A stretch of DNA of 64,000 nucleotides from Mycteria americana (Eukaryota; Chordata; Aves; Ciconiiformes; Ciconiidae). The translations under genes were made by a program, and so were the position numbers. The stretch is taken from contig NC_134373.1 in NCBI RefSeq assembly GCF_035582795.1, forward strand, positions 42,391,173 to 42,455,172, in the 5' to 3' direction. The notes beneath the pieces were generated by a model that saw only the letters and a program-made list of their open reading frames with translations, ran no database searches and had not been told where the DNA came from. Of this stretch, positions 32,301-47,300 are shown piece after piece. Numbering within the stretch: the first letter of the stretch is position 1; every line of letters begins with the position of its first letter.

Positions 32301-35300
32301 CTCCATCTCTGGAGTAACCGGTGTTGGGGTGCCAGTCCCTAAGCCCTCTTTGTATAACACCTGTGAGGTACAAGAGAGTTTGCACAAAAAAAGCACTCAA
32401 CACAGGCAACATCATGAGATCTGACTATTTTGTGAGTTACATTTAGCGTTAGGATCACTTCTTAATTAATTTCACACTTGTTCTAGAGGCAGATATTAAG
32501 GAAAGGGCTGATGGTTGATTATTCTGTAAATACATAACTACAGATACTAGAAGATAAAGGATTAAGATAAAGCAAACATGGAGAGAAACACCACGTTAAT
32601 GTCAGAGCTTACTTCCAGTTTTGGTTCTTAAAAGAAATGCATGTAAAGTTGTAAATCACCAAAAAAAGTTAAAGCACAAACAAGTGGAATATAAATGAGT
32701 TAAAAATATTGCCAGGGAAAAGACAGGAGCAGGGTGAGATTCTGAACCCATTGAAGAAAAACAGATTATATGTTAGGATGTTATACAAAAAAAAGTTGTT
32801 ATAATTTTTTTTTTTTAAATACCGAGCTAATGTGTTCTTGATTGCGTTTGACTCTCTCTATTTCTGGAGTGACAGGTGTTGGGATACCTGTCCCTAGGTC
32901 CTCTTTGTACAACACCTGCAGAACACAAGCACCCAGCAAGGTGAGAAGATCATATTCCTTCACAACTACAGTACATTTGGACAGATAATTTACCTGGCTT
33001 ATAGGTAAATATAATCTGGGATTACATGTAAATATGTGCATAATTTATTTTACTCAGTGTGCATCTTTTTAACTACAGTCATCAGCTCAGCAAAGTACTT
33101 AATGTCTGTGTTGAGGTGCTTGAACACATTGAAGTCAATGGAATACTTCATTATAGTAGGGCACAAATTTAAATATTCTGCTGACCTGGCATGAAAGGTA
33201 GGTATGTTCTGCTTTTCATCTTAGTTTAGGAAATGGAATAGTATTATTCTTCAGGCAGTCAACATTTCTGGAGGGTTTTCTTATGGCTGTTAACAGCCAA
33301 ACCTCTTATAGACATGTTTAATAGGAAAATACTTAGTTGTGGGCTCCATTTCATTTTGACTTCTGTGACTATTTGTTCAGAACCCCACTATTTTACTTTG
33401 TTTTAAGCCTCTAGTAAGAAAAACAATTGAGTTTTAGCTCTCATATTATTTGATTTAACTTAACCTGTAATTGTTTGATTTACAAAATTGCATTTTTCAT
33501 GAAAGGAGTTGCATAGGAGATGCCTGAGTTGGTTTAAAACCTAGTCACGTAGAAATACATTACAAATGCACTAATGGTTCTTCTTGCATCTAGTAAAATA
33601 CTTGCAACAAAAAGAGCTAAGAAAACCAAAATTCACTGCTTGATGTCATTGAAACAATGAAAAAATACCAAAATAAAGCACTTGCAGCAAGGGAAAACAA
33701 ATTATGGAAAAGAAAAAATGAAGAATCATTTGAAAAAACAACTCGATTGTGCAAAAATGAGCTGTAAAAAACACTAGGATCATAAACAGCTCAAAAGGGA
33801 AACAGTACTTATAAAATCAGGAATGAAAAATTGTAAGATACTCATTATATCGGTGTCACTGCTCCTCAGCATTGTATAGCAAACATCTGAGGTACCAATA
33901 ATCACAAGACCATATCCTGCCTCAATTCTGTATGCAGAGATCACAGTAAAGCGGTAGTGGCTCCAAATCCAGAGAGCGTGTTGTGGGTATTAAAATCTAT
34001 ACTTAACTAGATATGGGAAAAGCCAGGTACTGTTTCCACTTATAATTGTCACTAGGCTTTATGACTACAAAAAAGGCTCCAGTTATTTTTTTCCACAAAG
34101 TTCTCTCTAGCCGATCCGTTTTTTTCAGACCAATTGTAAGACATCATCTGGGTATTTTTTGTTTCTAGTTCTGTGTTTAGAAAAGATCACAGAAGTAACA
34201 CAGGGAAGTGGCTGACTGTAATGATCACTGCAAAATTCAGATATTTGAACTTCCTGCTGCTGAATATAGGGATCTAAGAGATCTGTTCTCTTTTCAGCAA
34301 AAAATACCCACAAACACTACCAAAGTCTGGAGCTTGAGCTCTGCATGAGTATACAGGTAAGTAGAAAATATCGGCCATTACCGAACTGATGTGCTTCTGT
34401 GTCTCCTTGACGCGCTTCACTTCTGGGAGATCAGGAATCGGAGTTCCTTTTCCAATACTCTCCTTGTACTTAATCTACAAAGACGCAGACATCAGAAAAA
34501 AGTAAAAGGTCTTACATTAAAGCACAGCTGACGCAAGTATGTGTTAAGAAGTTACATGAATAAAGCAGCATAGGTCCTTTACAAACTCATTCAAATCTCA
34601 GGTACTAAATGTATTCTGCTAGAATGAAATCATCCAGGAACCTTCTATTACACTTATCTGATAGCTAACTAACTCTGCCACTCTTCTACAAAGCAGTTTA
34701 ACAATAACTCAGCTCAGGGTAAAAAAGCAGTCTTGTTTGAGTGAGAATTTTTCAATTGAAGCTTAAAATTTGGGTATCTAACATCTCCCAGGAGCTTAAT
34801 TTCAGCAACAACCCCCCTGATTTATAACAACTGAACCACTTCAAGGTTTCCTACCCTGAGTTCCAAAAAATTGTGATATTAAAAATTTAAAATAATTTCT
34901 AAAAATCTTAGCCTCATGTGAAATAGGCACCAAGATTCATACATGGATACATAAAGAGCATTATCGTGATCTTGAGGAGACTGAAAATTTAAAAGATCTC
35001 ATTGGCTTTAACAAGAGCAGAGAGCTGCTGTTAAAGTATTCCCATCAATCTGTTAAGAAGGTAACTTCAGCTGCTGCTGAGATGTCACTGTGAATGTAAA
35101 AGGGTTTTCTGTAAAAGGGTTTTCTTAAAACACTGTAAAAGGGTTTTCTAAAAACAAGTGTAAATACCTTTGAACCTGATACCATTTGGTCTTTCTACCA
35201 ATGAAAGAAGAATTTTTGATTTGTAAAAATCTATCATATTCAACAAAGGTGAGAGTCATCATACAACATTTTAACAATTACAGTGCTATCTGCATTTCTA

Positions 35301-38300
35301 CTTTAGCATAACAAAAAAAAAAAAAAAAGAATAGCATTTCACAAAACATCCTATGCGTGAAACGAATTGGCTGAAAAGTTAGTATCTGTTATACTAAAAT
35401 GATGTCAGCATTCAAAAGAGCATGAAAAGGATTTATAAGTTTCGAAAGAAAAGTAATACATACAATTATTCCAACTTTAGAGTGTTACAATTTTTTATAT
35501 AATACAAAAGCTTTATGAGACATGCTTTAGTAAGGCTTTTGACACTGTTTGCCCTGGCATCCTCACAGACAAGCTAACAAAGTGTGGGTTAGGTAAGCGC
35601 ACAGTGACATGGACTGAAAACGGGCTAAACGGCCGGGCCCAGAGCATTTGGATCAGTGGCACAAAGGCCAGTTGGAGGCAAGCCAGCAGTGGGGTACCCC
35701 AGGGGTCAATACTGTTTAACATCCTCACTAGTGACCTGGATGCTGGGACAGAGTGTGCCCTCAGCACATTTGCACATGACACAAAACTGGGAGGACTGGC
35801 TGATACACCCAAGGGTTGTGCTCCCACCCAGAAGGACCTTGACAGGCTGGAGAAATGGGCTGAGAGGTATCTCCTGAAGTTCAACAGGGAGAAATGCAAA
35901 GTCCTGCACCTGGGGAGGAATAACCCCAGGCACCAGTACATGCTGGGGCTAACTGTCTGGGAAGCAGCTTTGCAGAGAAGGACCTTGGGGACCTGGTGGA
36001 CAACAAGCTGACCACGAACCAGCAATGCACCCTCATGACAAAGAACGCCAACAACATCCTCGGCTGCATTAAGAAGAGCATTGCCAGCAGGTCAAGGGAG
36101 ATGATCCTTCCCCTCTACTCAGCACTGGGGAGACCACATCTGGAGTTCTGTGTCCAGTTCTGGGCTCACCAGTACAAGAAAGATATGGACTTGCTGGAGC
36201 AAGTCCAGTGCAGGGCCACAGTGATGAGTAAGAGACAGGAGCATCTTTGATATGAGAAGAGGCTTAGAGAGCTGGGACTCTTCAGCCTGGAGAAGAGTAG
36301 GCTTGGGGGAACTTATCAGTGTGTATAACCCAGTGAGAACCCAGTGAGAATGGCCATGAATTAAAAAACCAGAAAATTCAATCTGAACACAAGAAAACAC
36401 TTTTTTACTGTGAGGGTGGTCAGACACTGGAACAGGCTGCCCAGAGAGGTTGCGGAGTCTCCGTCCTTCGAGATATTCAAAGCTGGACTGGACACGGTCC
36501 TAGGCAACCCGCTCTAGCCAATCCTGCTTGAGCAACGGGGTTGGAGTAGATGATCTCAAGAGGACCCTTCCAACCTAAATGATTCTTTGATTCTGTCCTA
36601 AATAAACTGTGTTTGGGATGAGATTAAAAATAATGGCAAGAGCTTCATGTTTTAGAAATGGATTGTAAATAACAAATTGAATGTTAATCATTAGAAAGAT
36701 TACTGTTTAAGCAATAAGAACAGGCAAAAACTTTTAGAAAGTAACCCTTAGCTGGATTATTGCCAAGCCACCGTTAGCAACATTTAAAGAAATAAGAGGG
36801 GGAAAAAATATTATTTCAAGTTGAATTAGCACTGGTAGAGTATTAAAAATCAATTCTTTTGTACCGAGCTAATTGCATCCTGGGTTCGTTTAACTCTCTG
36901 CATCTCTGGTGTCTTTTCAATAGTAGTTCCAGTTCCAATATCTTCTTTATATAAAATCTTAACATTTAGAATGAAGACAACAAGGTTAAGCATACAAAAC
37001 ACAACATTATTTCTTCTAGAGAGTGAATACAGGCTCATGACACTGATTTTACACAACAGTGCAGGCTGAAAGCCAACTCGGAGGATTATCTCTAGTCTCT
37101 GCCTTATTGCCTATCTGCAGTCTGTCCTACTATGAGTGCCATTTGTGCAAAAAAGGGGCTGATCATTTATATTTGTAGTAAAGTATTTTAAATAGAATGT
37201 CAAAACATTTGTAGGCTAATTTTAGGATTGAAGACTAGTATTTTTTCTAATTTGTTCCTTTTGTTCTAATTTGTTTTACCATGTTTTACACACGTCTTCC
37301 ACTTACTTACTATGCTAATGGTGCTAGTGGCAAAATGATACAGCAGACTTTAGGCACTTCATGGTAACACATGAAATGTGAAACCAATCAGGCAGGCAGC
37401 TTCACTTTTCACTGAAAGAAGACAGTTGCAACACAACAAGAATACCCTACTTACATGGTAACAGGACAAAAGAAAGGTGGATGCTAGTAATACCAATTTA
37501 AGTACAGGATCGATTGTTTAACTATATCACAGCTATGTATATGTGAAAGAGTGCAATCACGGCACTCCACAAAACACAGTAGATAAAAGGGGGTAGCAAA
37601 CCCCAGCTAAATCTGTGTAGAATAAAATTAGTTTTGTTTGAAAAAGTTCTTATACACATGCTTAAAAGCAGATCAAGAACATAAGTACCTGTAAGGTAAG
37701 AGCCAAAAATAGATGTTTTATGAACCATATTAAACTGTATTTTTTGGAATGAGAACTGAAAACAGAAAATAACTATACCGAGCTGAAATTCTTCTGGTTT
37801 TCTTTCACACGCAGCATTTCTGGTGTGTCTTGTACAACAGTAACTTTTCCTTTACTGTTCTGTAGGTCCCACTGATACTGAAGCTGTTGAAAAAGTTAAA
37901 GTAAAATGTCAAATGTTGACTCTATGCCATAAAAATTTACTCACAGAGTTTTCTTTGAAGACAAGAAAAAAAATATTTTCAAGTACACCTTATAAGGAGG
38001 TCATTTTAACACCACCATTAGTGATATAAAGATGTACCACAGTTACAAGTATTCTCATTTAAATTAGCAATAGGACATCCTTAACTAGATTCACTGAAAA
38101 ATCTTGAAAGGTGCCAGATTGTATCTAAAACAATTAAGTCTCGGCAATGAAAGTTAATGATTTCAAGTCAGATTGTGGCGTTCTGTTACTGACCATACAG
38201 TCTTGCAGGTAGTCCCACTAGCGACAACAGACAACTTCTGTAAGTATAATTCTCTATTACTTGCAAAGGAATTGTCAAAGCACTGCAGCAGAAAGTTTTT

Positions 38301-41300
38301 TTTTTCAAGAAAGTTACAGAATCATCTTGGTTCCCTGTGTAATGCAAACTGGGCTGCTGCATACATAGCGGACCCTCTAACTGAATATGAAGGCAGCCTA
38401 GCTGGGATTAGAGTGGGATATTGGGACCTTATTAAACGAAAAAAGCCTGAACATTTTTTATTAGTTGACAGTAACGGTAATTATTATTTATATACATACT
38501 GTGCTAAAGTTCTTTTGATTCTCACGGACTCTCTGCATTTCTGGCGTGTCTGCTACAGGCACATAGTATGGCATGGTCCTTTCTGCATCTTCCTTATACT
38601 TTTTCTGATAGAAAATACAAAATATATTCCATTAATACAAAAGCAATAAAAAACAATCCAGCATTACTTATTGTTGCATATTTCCCATCTTTATGGAAAT
38701 GTGAGTACTTCTGTGTGTGATATAAATTCAGATTATGCCTCTGTGTAAGATTTATTTTAAACATTAGGTTGTTACGGAGTAGGAAAATTAAGCTGAATCT
38801 ACTTAGAACAAAATTAGCTTTGGTATTGCAAAAGCAATAGAAGTTATTGTTTCATTTTATACAGTATTAAAATAAATTAATTTCAATATTGAAATGGAAT
38901 TTCAGAGTAAGAGATGCCACATCACAGCTCTAGAGAAATTTGTTTTTCTGGTTTATCTCCTGAATGTTGTGACAGGTCGTTATTTAGGTGCTCCAAATTA
39001 GTATCCACTCGAGGTTCCCACATGAACAACGATTAAATTGCTTCACTCAAGATACCTGGCTCGAAAGGTTCTTGACCTGCTGGGCATGAATAATGTCTGG
39101 AGTATCGACAACACTGGTGTAGTTGGCTTTCTCCATTTCTGCCAATTGTTTGTATTTGATCTGTTGGGGAAAGCTCACATTTAGGTGCCTTAATCATATC
39201 TTGACAACAAATTTCATTTGGTTTAATCAGAAAAAACTTAAAAATGGTAATAAATTTTCCTTTAAAGAAGATATCAGATGTGATACATGAGGTATTCACA
39301 CAGACCTGGCTGGCAATGTCAGTGGCATTCTTTGCTCTCACAAAATCAGGTGTCTCCAAAGCCAGTTCTGTCAGACCTTTTCCTCTGATTTCTAATTCCA
39401 AGGCTTTTTTGTACTCTTTCTGCAGATGAAGACAGCAAATAGATACTTTGTCAATGTGAATGCAATACCTTTAGCAACTTCAGATAGTTTCATGACCACA
39501 CCACAAAATAGAAATACTACTAATATAAACTCACAATTAAACACACAAATGATGTCATTAAAGTGTGTACTTTATGACTTAAATCTTGAGAACAAAAAGC
39601 CCTTCTCCAGCAGTAAATGGAGCACGCTAGAGGCCAGCTGTATTAAGGCCACTCTTCCTTCTCACACCAGTAATCTCAAAGTGTAAGTTCCTTTAGGCGA
39701 TCAGTGATCGTTGCAAAACAGTAACTTGTACAGAAGAGAAGCAACAGAGAGCGAGCAGTTATATGAAACACATGTGGTAGTGAAGAGTGGTCACAGACGT
39801 TTCACACTGAGCATGTCCAAAAAATGCAAGGTGTCAGGATTCTCTGTGACATTTTGGGCCCTTTGGAATCAACACCCTCCCTAAAAACTCAGTGCTGCAG
39901 CAGCCACTCTTCCCAAAGAGATCTTCCACTAAAGTCTAAAAGATTATTTTGTATAGATTGGTATAATTCATATCTCTCTGTGCCAACTCTGCTGAACTTA
40001 GCTGAATATGTCTGTAATATTCTGGTAATAAAATATAGGCTCTTTGAATAACTCAAAAACTCTGCATTGCTAAGTACAAAATGCTGTTGTCAGTAAGGAT
40101 GCTTATCTTAAGAGTATTTTTTTAGGAAGCAAAATCATAAGTAACACTAAAAAGATACTTTTTTCAGCTTTCAGCCTGATGATGTTAAGGCTCTTAAAAT
40201 ATGAGCTAATCTTATCCTATGAAAACAATCACTATGAAATATTTACATTAGGTCTGCCTAATGTAATATTACATTACATAGGTCCACCATGTAAATAAAG
40301 GTTTGCATCCTGACTGTCTGCTGGCCACCTCTCTCTGTCAAAGTGGGGAAGACTGCCTCGGCCATCAGTCCTGCAGCTGCCAACTGGGCATCAGTCCTGA
40401 GCAGGGGGAACTGTTCATGAGCAAGGCTGGTGTTTCTGACTCACCCATCAAGCATAAAGCATTCAAAAAGAGCTCTTTGCTGCACAGCCCACCTCCCAAA
40501 GCAGAAGTATGCCAGTCTGGTTCCCTCATTGCAGTCCCTTGGTCCTTAGTTCTTAATCCTTGGTAACTGCTCCTGACCCAAGATGCCTAGTTTACAGAAC
40601 TGACACCTCTGATGCCTATGCTTAGCTTTGCTGCATCGCAATGCTGGTTTAGTCTATCCCTTGACTGATCTGACTATTGATCACAGCACCTGTTTCCCAC
40701 CTATATTCCTGACAGTAACTGCAAAGCCAGAAAAGAGCTCACTTAAAAGTTCAGGCTCCGAGTTTTACCCTTAGTCACCCATACGCATTCTTTTTTTCTC
40801 TCTACTCAAGAGTTTCTAGGAAATGACAAAGTTCATGCTAGTGTTATACAGCCATAAGCATTTGTCAGTTGGAAGCTGTTACATCCATTCAGGTATTTTC
40901 CAAATAGCTTTTGACATACCTCGTTCAGGATTTGAGTTGCATTCTTTGCTCTTAACATGTCTGGAGTCTCCTCTAAAGCTGTTAGTCCTTTACCTTTGAC
41001 ACTTTCCTCCAGATCCTTCCTGTACTCTTTCTGCAGAAGAAAGAAAACAAAAACTGCAAAGCCAGACTAAAGAGAGTTCTACACTCTGCGACTTTGTTGC
41101 AAAAATTAAAAAAAGAAAAAAGAAAAAAATTCCAAAAGCTCCAAAAAGAATTTTTAAAACAACAAAGAATATTGTATAGGGTTATATAAGAACTACTGCA
41201 ACAGAATAGAGTCTAGTAATTATTGTTCAAGATAAATTGCAAAGGCACACACATATACACCCTACTATGGAACAGACAAGCTGATGAACGTCAGAAAGGG

Positions 41301-44300
41301 ACACAGTAAATATGAATATAGTTAACAAACAATGAAATAAATGTCCACAACAAATTAGATCACAACACAAAATATAGGTAAACATGCTTAATGTGAATGG
41401 TTAGGAAAAACAAAGCGGTGAATAAGAAATGCTGCTGAGAATACTTAGTGGAATTATTTAACTTGACAGAGAAAATAAGCACAGAATAACTGCTACCTCG
41501 CTTGCTATTTTGGTTGCATATTTGACATGTAATAAGGATGGTGTAATCTCCAAGCCAGTAAGGTTTCTGCCCTTAATGGACTCTTCAAAGTCCTTCTTAT
41601 ATTCTTTCTAATGAAAGTAAGAAGAAAAAAAAGCAAAATAGCAAATATTTATTACATTATTTTTAATTACGTGAAAAACTACTGGGAGGATGGAGCAGTG
41701 GTTTGGTATTAATGTCATAATGACAATCTGCTACAGTCAATGCCGTGGGCACCTAAAGGAATAAATCCTGTTTCTACTAAAGCCCATGAACAGCTCATTA
41801 CTTTCAATGGAAACATGACCTGACCCTGCCCCCCCCCCCCCCCCCTTATTTGTATATGCAGAGAAAACATTCAATGGAGTCACTCAAACATACTGAATAA
41901 TGGCCTTATACAACTGTTTTTCAGCATGTATAAGCCTTCATCTGTGACAGAACAAGATTATACTTGAAACAAACAGAAAAGAACTGCTTGAGGAAATAGA
42001 ACGACAGGTCAGCGAAGAACACTATGACAGTAGAGACAGACAGGAAATAAATGGGTTTTTCAAAAACAGAGTTCTAAGGTGAAAAGAATAACCAGGTACT
42101 TTCTGTGGACTATGATAACCGACCCACAGACTATACTTATGTTGCAAAAGTTTAAGTGAAATGTATTTCACACTACATTTCTTCTAAAGACTCGAAGACC
42201 TGCTTAAGCTTCATTTACTGATAGCTTCCTGATGAAAAATTACAGATCATACACACTTCATCGTGACACAGGAAAGCTTCATGAATTTTAAATGTAGTAT
42301 TTCATAACCTATATAAAGAAATGTGACATAGCTGTAACTTTTCAGTCTATCAGCATGCACAAGATGCAAGTATAATTGCCTGCCTAAATCACTGTGAAAG
42401 TTTAACTATAACAAATAAATTTTAAAGTTTTTTAGTCTATCAGAATTCGTTTTAACCGTACCTCGCTCTGCATGAGCTGAGATTCCTTTGCAGTAAGGTA
42501 TGTTGGAGTTTCAAAGTCCAACATAGGTTTTCCTTTTTCCTTCTCATACTTTTCTCTGTATTTCACCTGAGAAGAAAAGAAAAAAAGTTACCCTCCTAAA
42601 TAATCAAAGAACCAATTCATGGACTAGTATGTGCCTACTTTGGTCAACCGATCTGTGGCAAAAAATGAATGTCTAATACTGTTTACCTTCCTGAAATCCA
42701 TATTATTGACCATAAAATGTAAAATCAAAGGTCAGGCTTGCAGCAAAATGCATGTGGCCTAAAATTCTACTGATTTATTTCCTCTTGCAGGGAGTAAGCA
42801 GTATCAGCTCAGATTTCAAGAACTTACTGATCACAAGAAGGAAGACAGGTAGCTGTCAAAATCTAACTTGAAGGCACTCAGACTGCTCATGACCCTGGCT
42901 GAGTTCAGCCAGTTACATGTTAATGGATTGCTGGACTGTTAGCGGCAGGGCTTGAAATGATGCAGTTTAGTGACCTGCTAACTAATTCTGTGCATGAGCG
43001 TCCAGGAAGTAAAATGTCCTCAAGGATGAAGATATTCTTGCTTCAGGTTATAGTATCCAGCCTTTAGGGCATCAGTTTTCAGACTGCTGCATGAGGTAAT
43101 GCTATGTCTTTGGCTGAGACAGATCCTGATCTCAAACTGGAGCAGCAAGTAGTGACTTAAACTTTAACTACAAACTGATTAACAACCATTTTCTTATAGT
43201 CCTTTGCTATGTAATATTTTTGCTCTTCCATGCCATGCAGCACAACAATAACTATGGCCCTTTGTGTTCTAGCAGTAATTTTTCTCTTGCTTTACAGTCA
43301 ATAAATACCTGGAATAGAACCTGGAATAGAGAGGATTAGAGACCAAATCAGAGTATGAAGTTCTCTGGAATGAGTCACCATTTGCTGTATTCCAGAGGGA
43401 AAAAGTGTCAGACACATTTAATAGCAGGAGTAGGTATTGTTTTGGTTAAAGCAATTTTGGATGCAGAAAAAGAATGGCAGAGCTCTCCTTTGTATCGCTT
43501 GAGGCTAGAATGGATAAAGCAGTTGAAAATATACTGTCAGCGACAACCCTATTTCTTTCAATTTCCAGTTTCTGATTACCGGGTCCTTTTTTCTAGAGAT
43601 GAAATCACTCTGATAAATGTATTAGAGTGTGTAAAAAGATCCACATAAACCAGACATAAGTAACTTTGAGATCTACTCTAGAATGAAGAAATCATATAGA
43701 TATTTTATATGTGTTCTAAACCTGCAAATGTGCACATATTTCTCATTGACTTGTTTACTCAGGTGTGCAGTGTTTATAAAGCAGATAGGCACGGAGATTG
43801 TTATATGCTGGAGAATTTACTAGGATGACTTCAGTGAGGGAGACTGGTACTCAGTGAGTGGGGTTAATGAGAAACACATGACCAACTTACGTGGCTCTGT
43901 AGTTCTGATGCCTCCCTTAGATGAACCTGCTCAAGATTATCTGGCACCACATGGTAGTGACCCTTACTCTTCTCATATTGCTTCTTGTACTGGTACTGAA
44001 GGGAAGGTGTCAAAAATCATCTCAATAAAAAAAAAAATCCCTCAGCAAATTTACTTCTTAGGTCCAATCAAAGCCACACTTCAATGGAACATCACAGAGA
44101 AATTAGAAATACAAAAAGCAAAATGAAAACAAGAAGTTTAACTCCCAGTATCAGATATCACTTCTAAAGATGTGGGTGAACAGTTATCTTTTTTTGACCA
44201 TTTTGATTGCAACAAAGATTTTTTCAAAACCAGGATTAAAAAAAAGAAAAAGAAAAAGAAAAAAGAAAACACAGTGGATACATGAAAAGGCTGTACCAGG

Positions 44301-47300
44301 CAATAATGACTTTTGTCTTTTCTCAGTAAAATTATCAAGTATTTTGTTAGGCTTAATTCTGTACATCTACAACAGGGGGGTGTTAAACATAAACATGAAA
44401 TGAAAAAACCAGACAAAAATAAAAATTTTAAATATAGTAAGCAGTAAAGAAAAAAGTTAAAAAAGAAGAAAATAGTATTTGTTAGTGTGATGCAATCAGT
44501 TAAAATGTAATAAAGAATCAATCCACTAAAAATTATTAGAGGATTTAAAATATTAGCAGTTCTATAGCTAATAAAGATTTCACTTCCCAGGGGACAAATG
44601 TGGCAAAGTTGCTAGTTAACTAGGAAATAATCATTAGAAAGTAGAGGAAGAGATCACTACCAGGTGATGTTCCATGAACAATAACAGAGGGAGTAATTGT
44701 TACAGAAATAGTTAGCAGAGATCAATTCAGAATGGAATCAATAGTAATGGAAAAATCAAATGGATCTGGGATTAATTAATGAGCTTACAGCACTGGCGAG
44801 CTGGCTTGTACTCAGGACGTGGTTCATGATCAGCGATTCAGACATGTCTGTGACAGGCTTATGAAGTTTCTTTAAATCTGCCTTGTATTTCACCTGCAGG
44901 TAAGAAAGGACAAACAACATCAGAAAAGGAGACTGCTAATAAAACCTGTGATGTTGAATGTATTAATAACATGAAGGTCTTTGTTAACGAAATTTGAAAC
45001 TTTTAATTTCCCTAAAGGAAAAGCATAAGTACACATACCTCACTAGCCATGTTGTGAGCATCTTTCATGGTCTTGTAGATTTTAGCCTCCTTTAAATCAT
45101 ACTTTGGCTTTTTACCCATCTCTTTGGAAAAATTCTCCTTGTATTTCACCTAAATTAAAAAACAACCAGGTATTACAACTGTTCTTGAGTACTCACTTGT
45201 TTGGCTACAGAAGGCAAAGAGACCCTACTTCAGCGCTGATGGTAAGCAGAAGAATGAAAATGTGGTAACTTGAAGGCGTCCACTGGAGTAAAGGCTATTT
45301 TAAAGATGACCTGACATAGAAAGAAAATCTACATCTGTATTCACAAAATACCACTTGCAATTTTTCTTTCAGTGCACAGGTTACATGTCCTCATTGTAAA
45401 AACAACAAGAGAAGTATGTTGTCAAAATACAGCTAAATTCTGGTCCTCAGAGATGAAGAATTTTTCACTTGATGGGAACTGTGCATAGATAAAAGATACC
45501 CTATTTCACAAAGAGACAAAAACTGAAGCAGGTATAAAGAGTATTTAAAAGAATTTTTTATGTACTTCTTGGAGAAATATGAGCTTTAAAAGCTACCTCA
45601 AGACATATGAGCACTGAAGATGGCAATATATCAAATACCTTTCTATATACTGTTATACACATATTGTGTTCTGTATAAATCAGAGATGAAGAAGGATGTT
45701 AATGATCACAAACGGAATAGTGATACAATTAATTACTAGGAATTACATTAGGCAATCTAGGCTTAGTAACACTTCCAAACCACATTAGCGTCAGCAAGGT
45801 AAACCATAGCGATGTAAGCCATAATTTTCCAGCAGACCCAGGCTGAAAGTACAGAAATGTTGATAGGAATGAGAGTTTGCTAATGACTTAAATGAGGGCA
45901 AGTCCTTCATCCATCATGACTTGTCCCATCCCACTGCTGCAGGTGCAGCTAAAGGCTAATTCCTCACTATTTCTTGTAAACCTACAAAAGGGATGGTTCC
46001 ATTAGGAATATTTTGGGTTTATTACTTTTTTTGCTATCAGAGGTGCATAAAATTGTTTCAGAAGAGTTACTGAAGAGTGCAAGAAAAACTTGAAGTATTA
46101 AAGATTAAGTTCTGTCTTATCTAAATGGATCCCATAGTTAGTATGCATGCTCATCACCATTAGAGTAACCATCAGTAGAAAAATTCTGAGGATTTGTCAT
46201 GTCTTCCTGTAGTAGTATTCTGCCTGGTCTGGAAACAAGTGAGGCAACATTTCTTTCTGTTTACCAATCCACAATTCCTTGGAGACACTTTGTACTAAAT
46301 AAGCCAGCAACCCCCATCCCTGGTCTAAAGAACAAGAATTGAACAACCATCATCAGTCTTTCTAAAAGAATTTGATCTTGTTCAGGACCAAGATAATACT
46401 TATAGAAAGCATGCAGAAAATATAAGACTGTGGCTGATGAGGAAAAAGGATTAATGGTTCTTCAGAAAAAAAACTGATCTCCCAAGCAATAGTTATGTGA
46501 AAATTGAAATGAAAGAAATAAAATACTGAACAACTGGTAACTAAGTTAAGGAACAGCTGACTCATGCTAGAGGTTTTTTTATGACAGTTACAGAAATGTA
46601 AACAGATAATTTTGTATTAGTAAAGAAAGACAATTGGATGCAGAATTAAAACACATTCCACAATCACATTTTACACTTTGAATTAATTGTCATATTCTTG
46701 TCCATACAGCACCATATGGTTCATGCTGGATATCACTGTTGCTCTTTTGTTTTGCAAAATATGTCAACACTCAGATAAAACACACAGTGAAACACGCAAA
46801 TTCACAAATTAGATAGTTGCTGTAAAAAACCAAAGAATATTAACATTTTTGACATAAAGGAATCAGTATTCATTCTGACCTCACAAAAATTAAAATCAAG
46901 CAGAAGTATACTAGAATCTGTTAAGTTTTTCAAGCTATGCAACATATGATCCAGATCAGACCATCATGCCAAAGAGTTCACTTTTTTTAAGCCCAGAAGA
47001 AATGTTACTGGAAGATCTATGCAAAATTAAAAGCAAGCATGCCAGACAGGCAGATGAAATCCAACTAAAAAAAGGCAAGTGGATAAACAAACTGGACATC
47101 GTGCTTTACAAAGAAGTTTATGAGAACAAATGTCGATGAGAACAAAAAAAAGTTAAAGATTATGCCAATTATTCTTTGCTCCCTTACTGCCTCTACAATA
47201 GCTAATTTTCTTTCAGGACCAAAATAATCTCATCAAAGCATGTTTATAAGACTAGGAGGAGAACTGGGTAGCACTGGAGCAAAAGATGGAAAAGGAGGAT

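Larger units (their letters stand above)
34475..36864 (-). other. NEB: NEB intron with CR1 insertion
   Basis: 2.4 kb intron, nearly half of it an antisense CR1 (35516-36597). It also has a short tandem repeat at 35095-35149 and an A run at 35313-35328. Confidence 0.85.

Noticed and set aside
24350..32915. Regularly repeated 93-base units that at first look like a CRISPR-like or satellite array
   Set aside because: Each unit is a translatable exon with AG and GT boundaries and spacers are ordinary introns of uneven length.
35604..36011. 135-codon open frame that could be called a gene
   Set aside because: It is part of the CR1 reverse-transcriptase remnant, with the catalytic position altered and the frame broken on both sides.
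40259..40276. Perfect 18-base palindrome TAATGTAATATTACATTA, and a 16-base one at 38880-38895
   Set aside because: Simple AT palindromes are expected by chance at this composition and no function is indicated.
40300..40740. Less AT-rich block in a NEB intron that looks repeat-derived
   Set aside because: I could not match it to a family by eye; a repeat-library search of this interval would decide.
43355..43648. 97-codon open frame on the + strand in a NEB intron
   Set aside because: No family resemblance, no splice or promoter context, and a length expected by chance in 64 kb.
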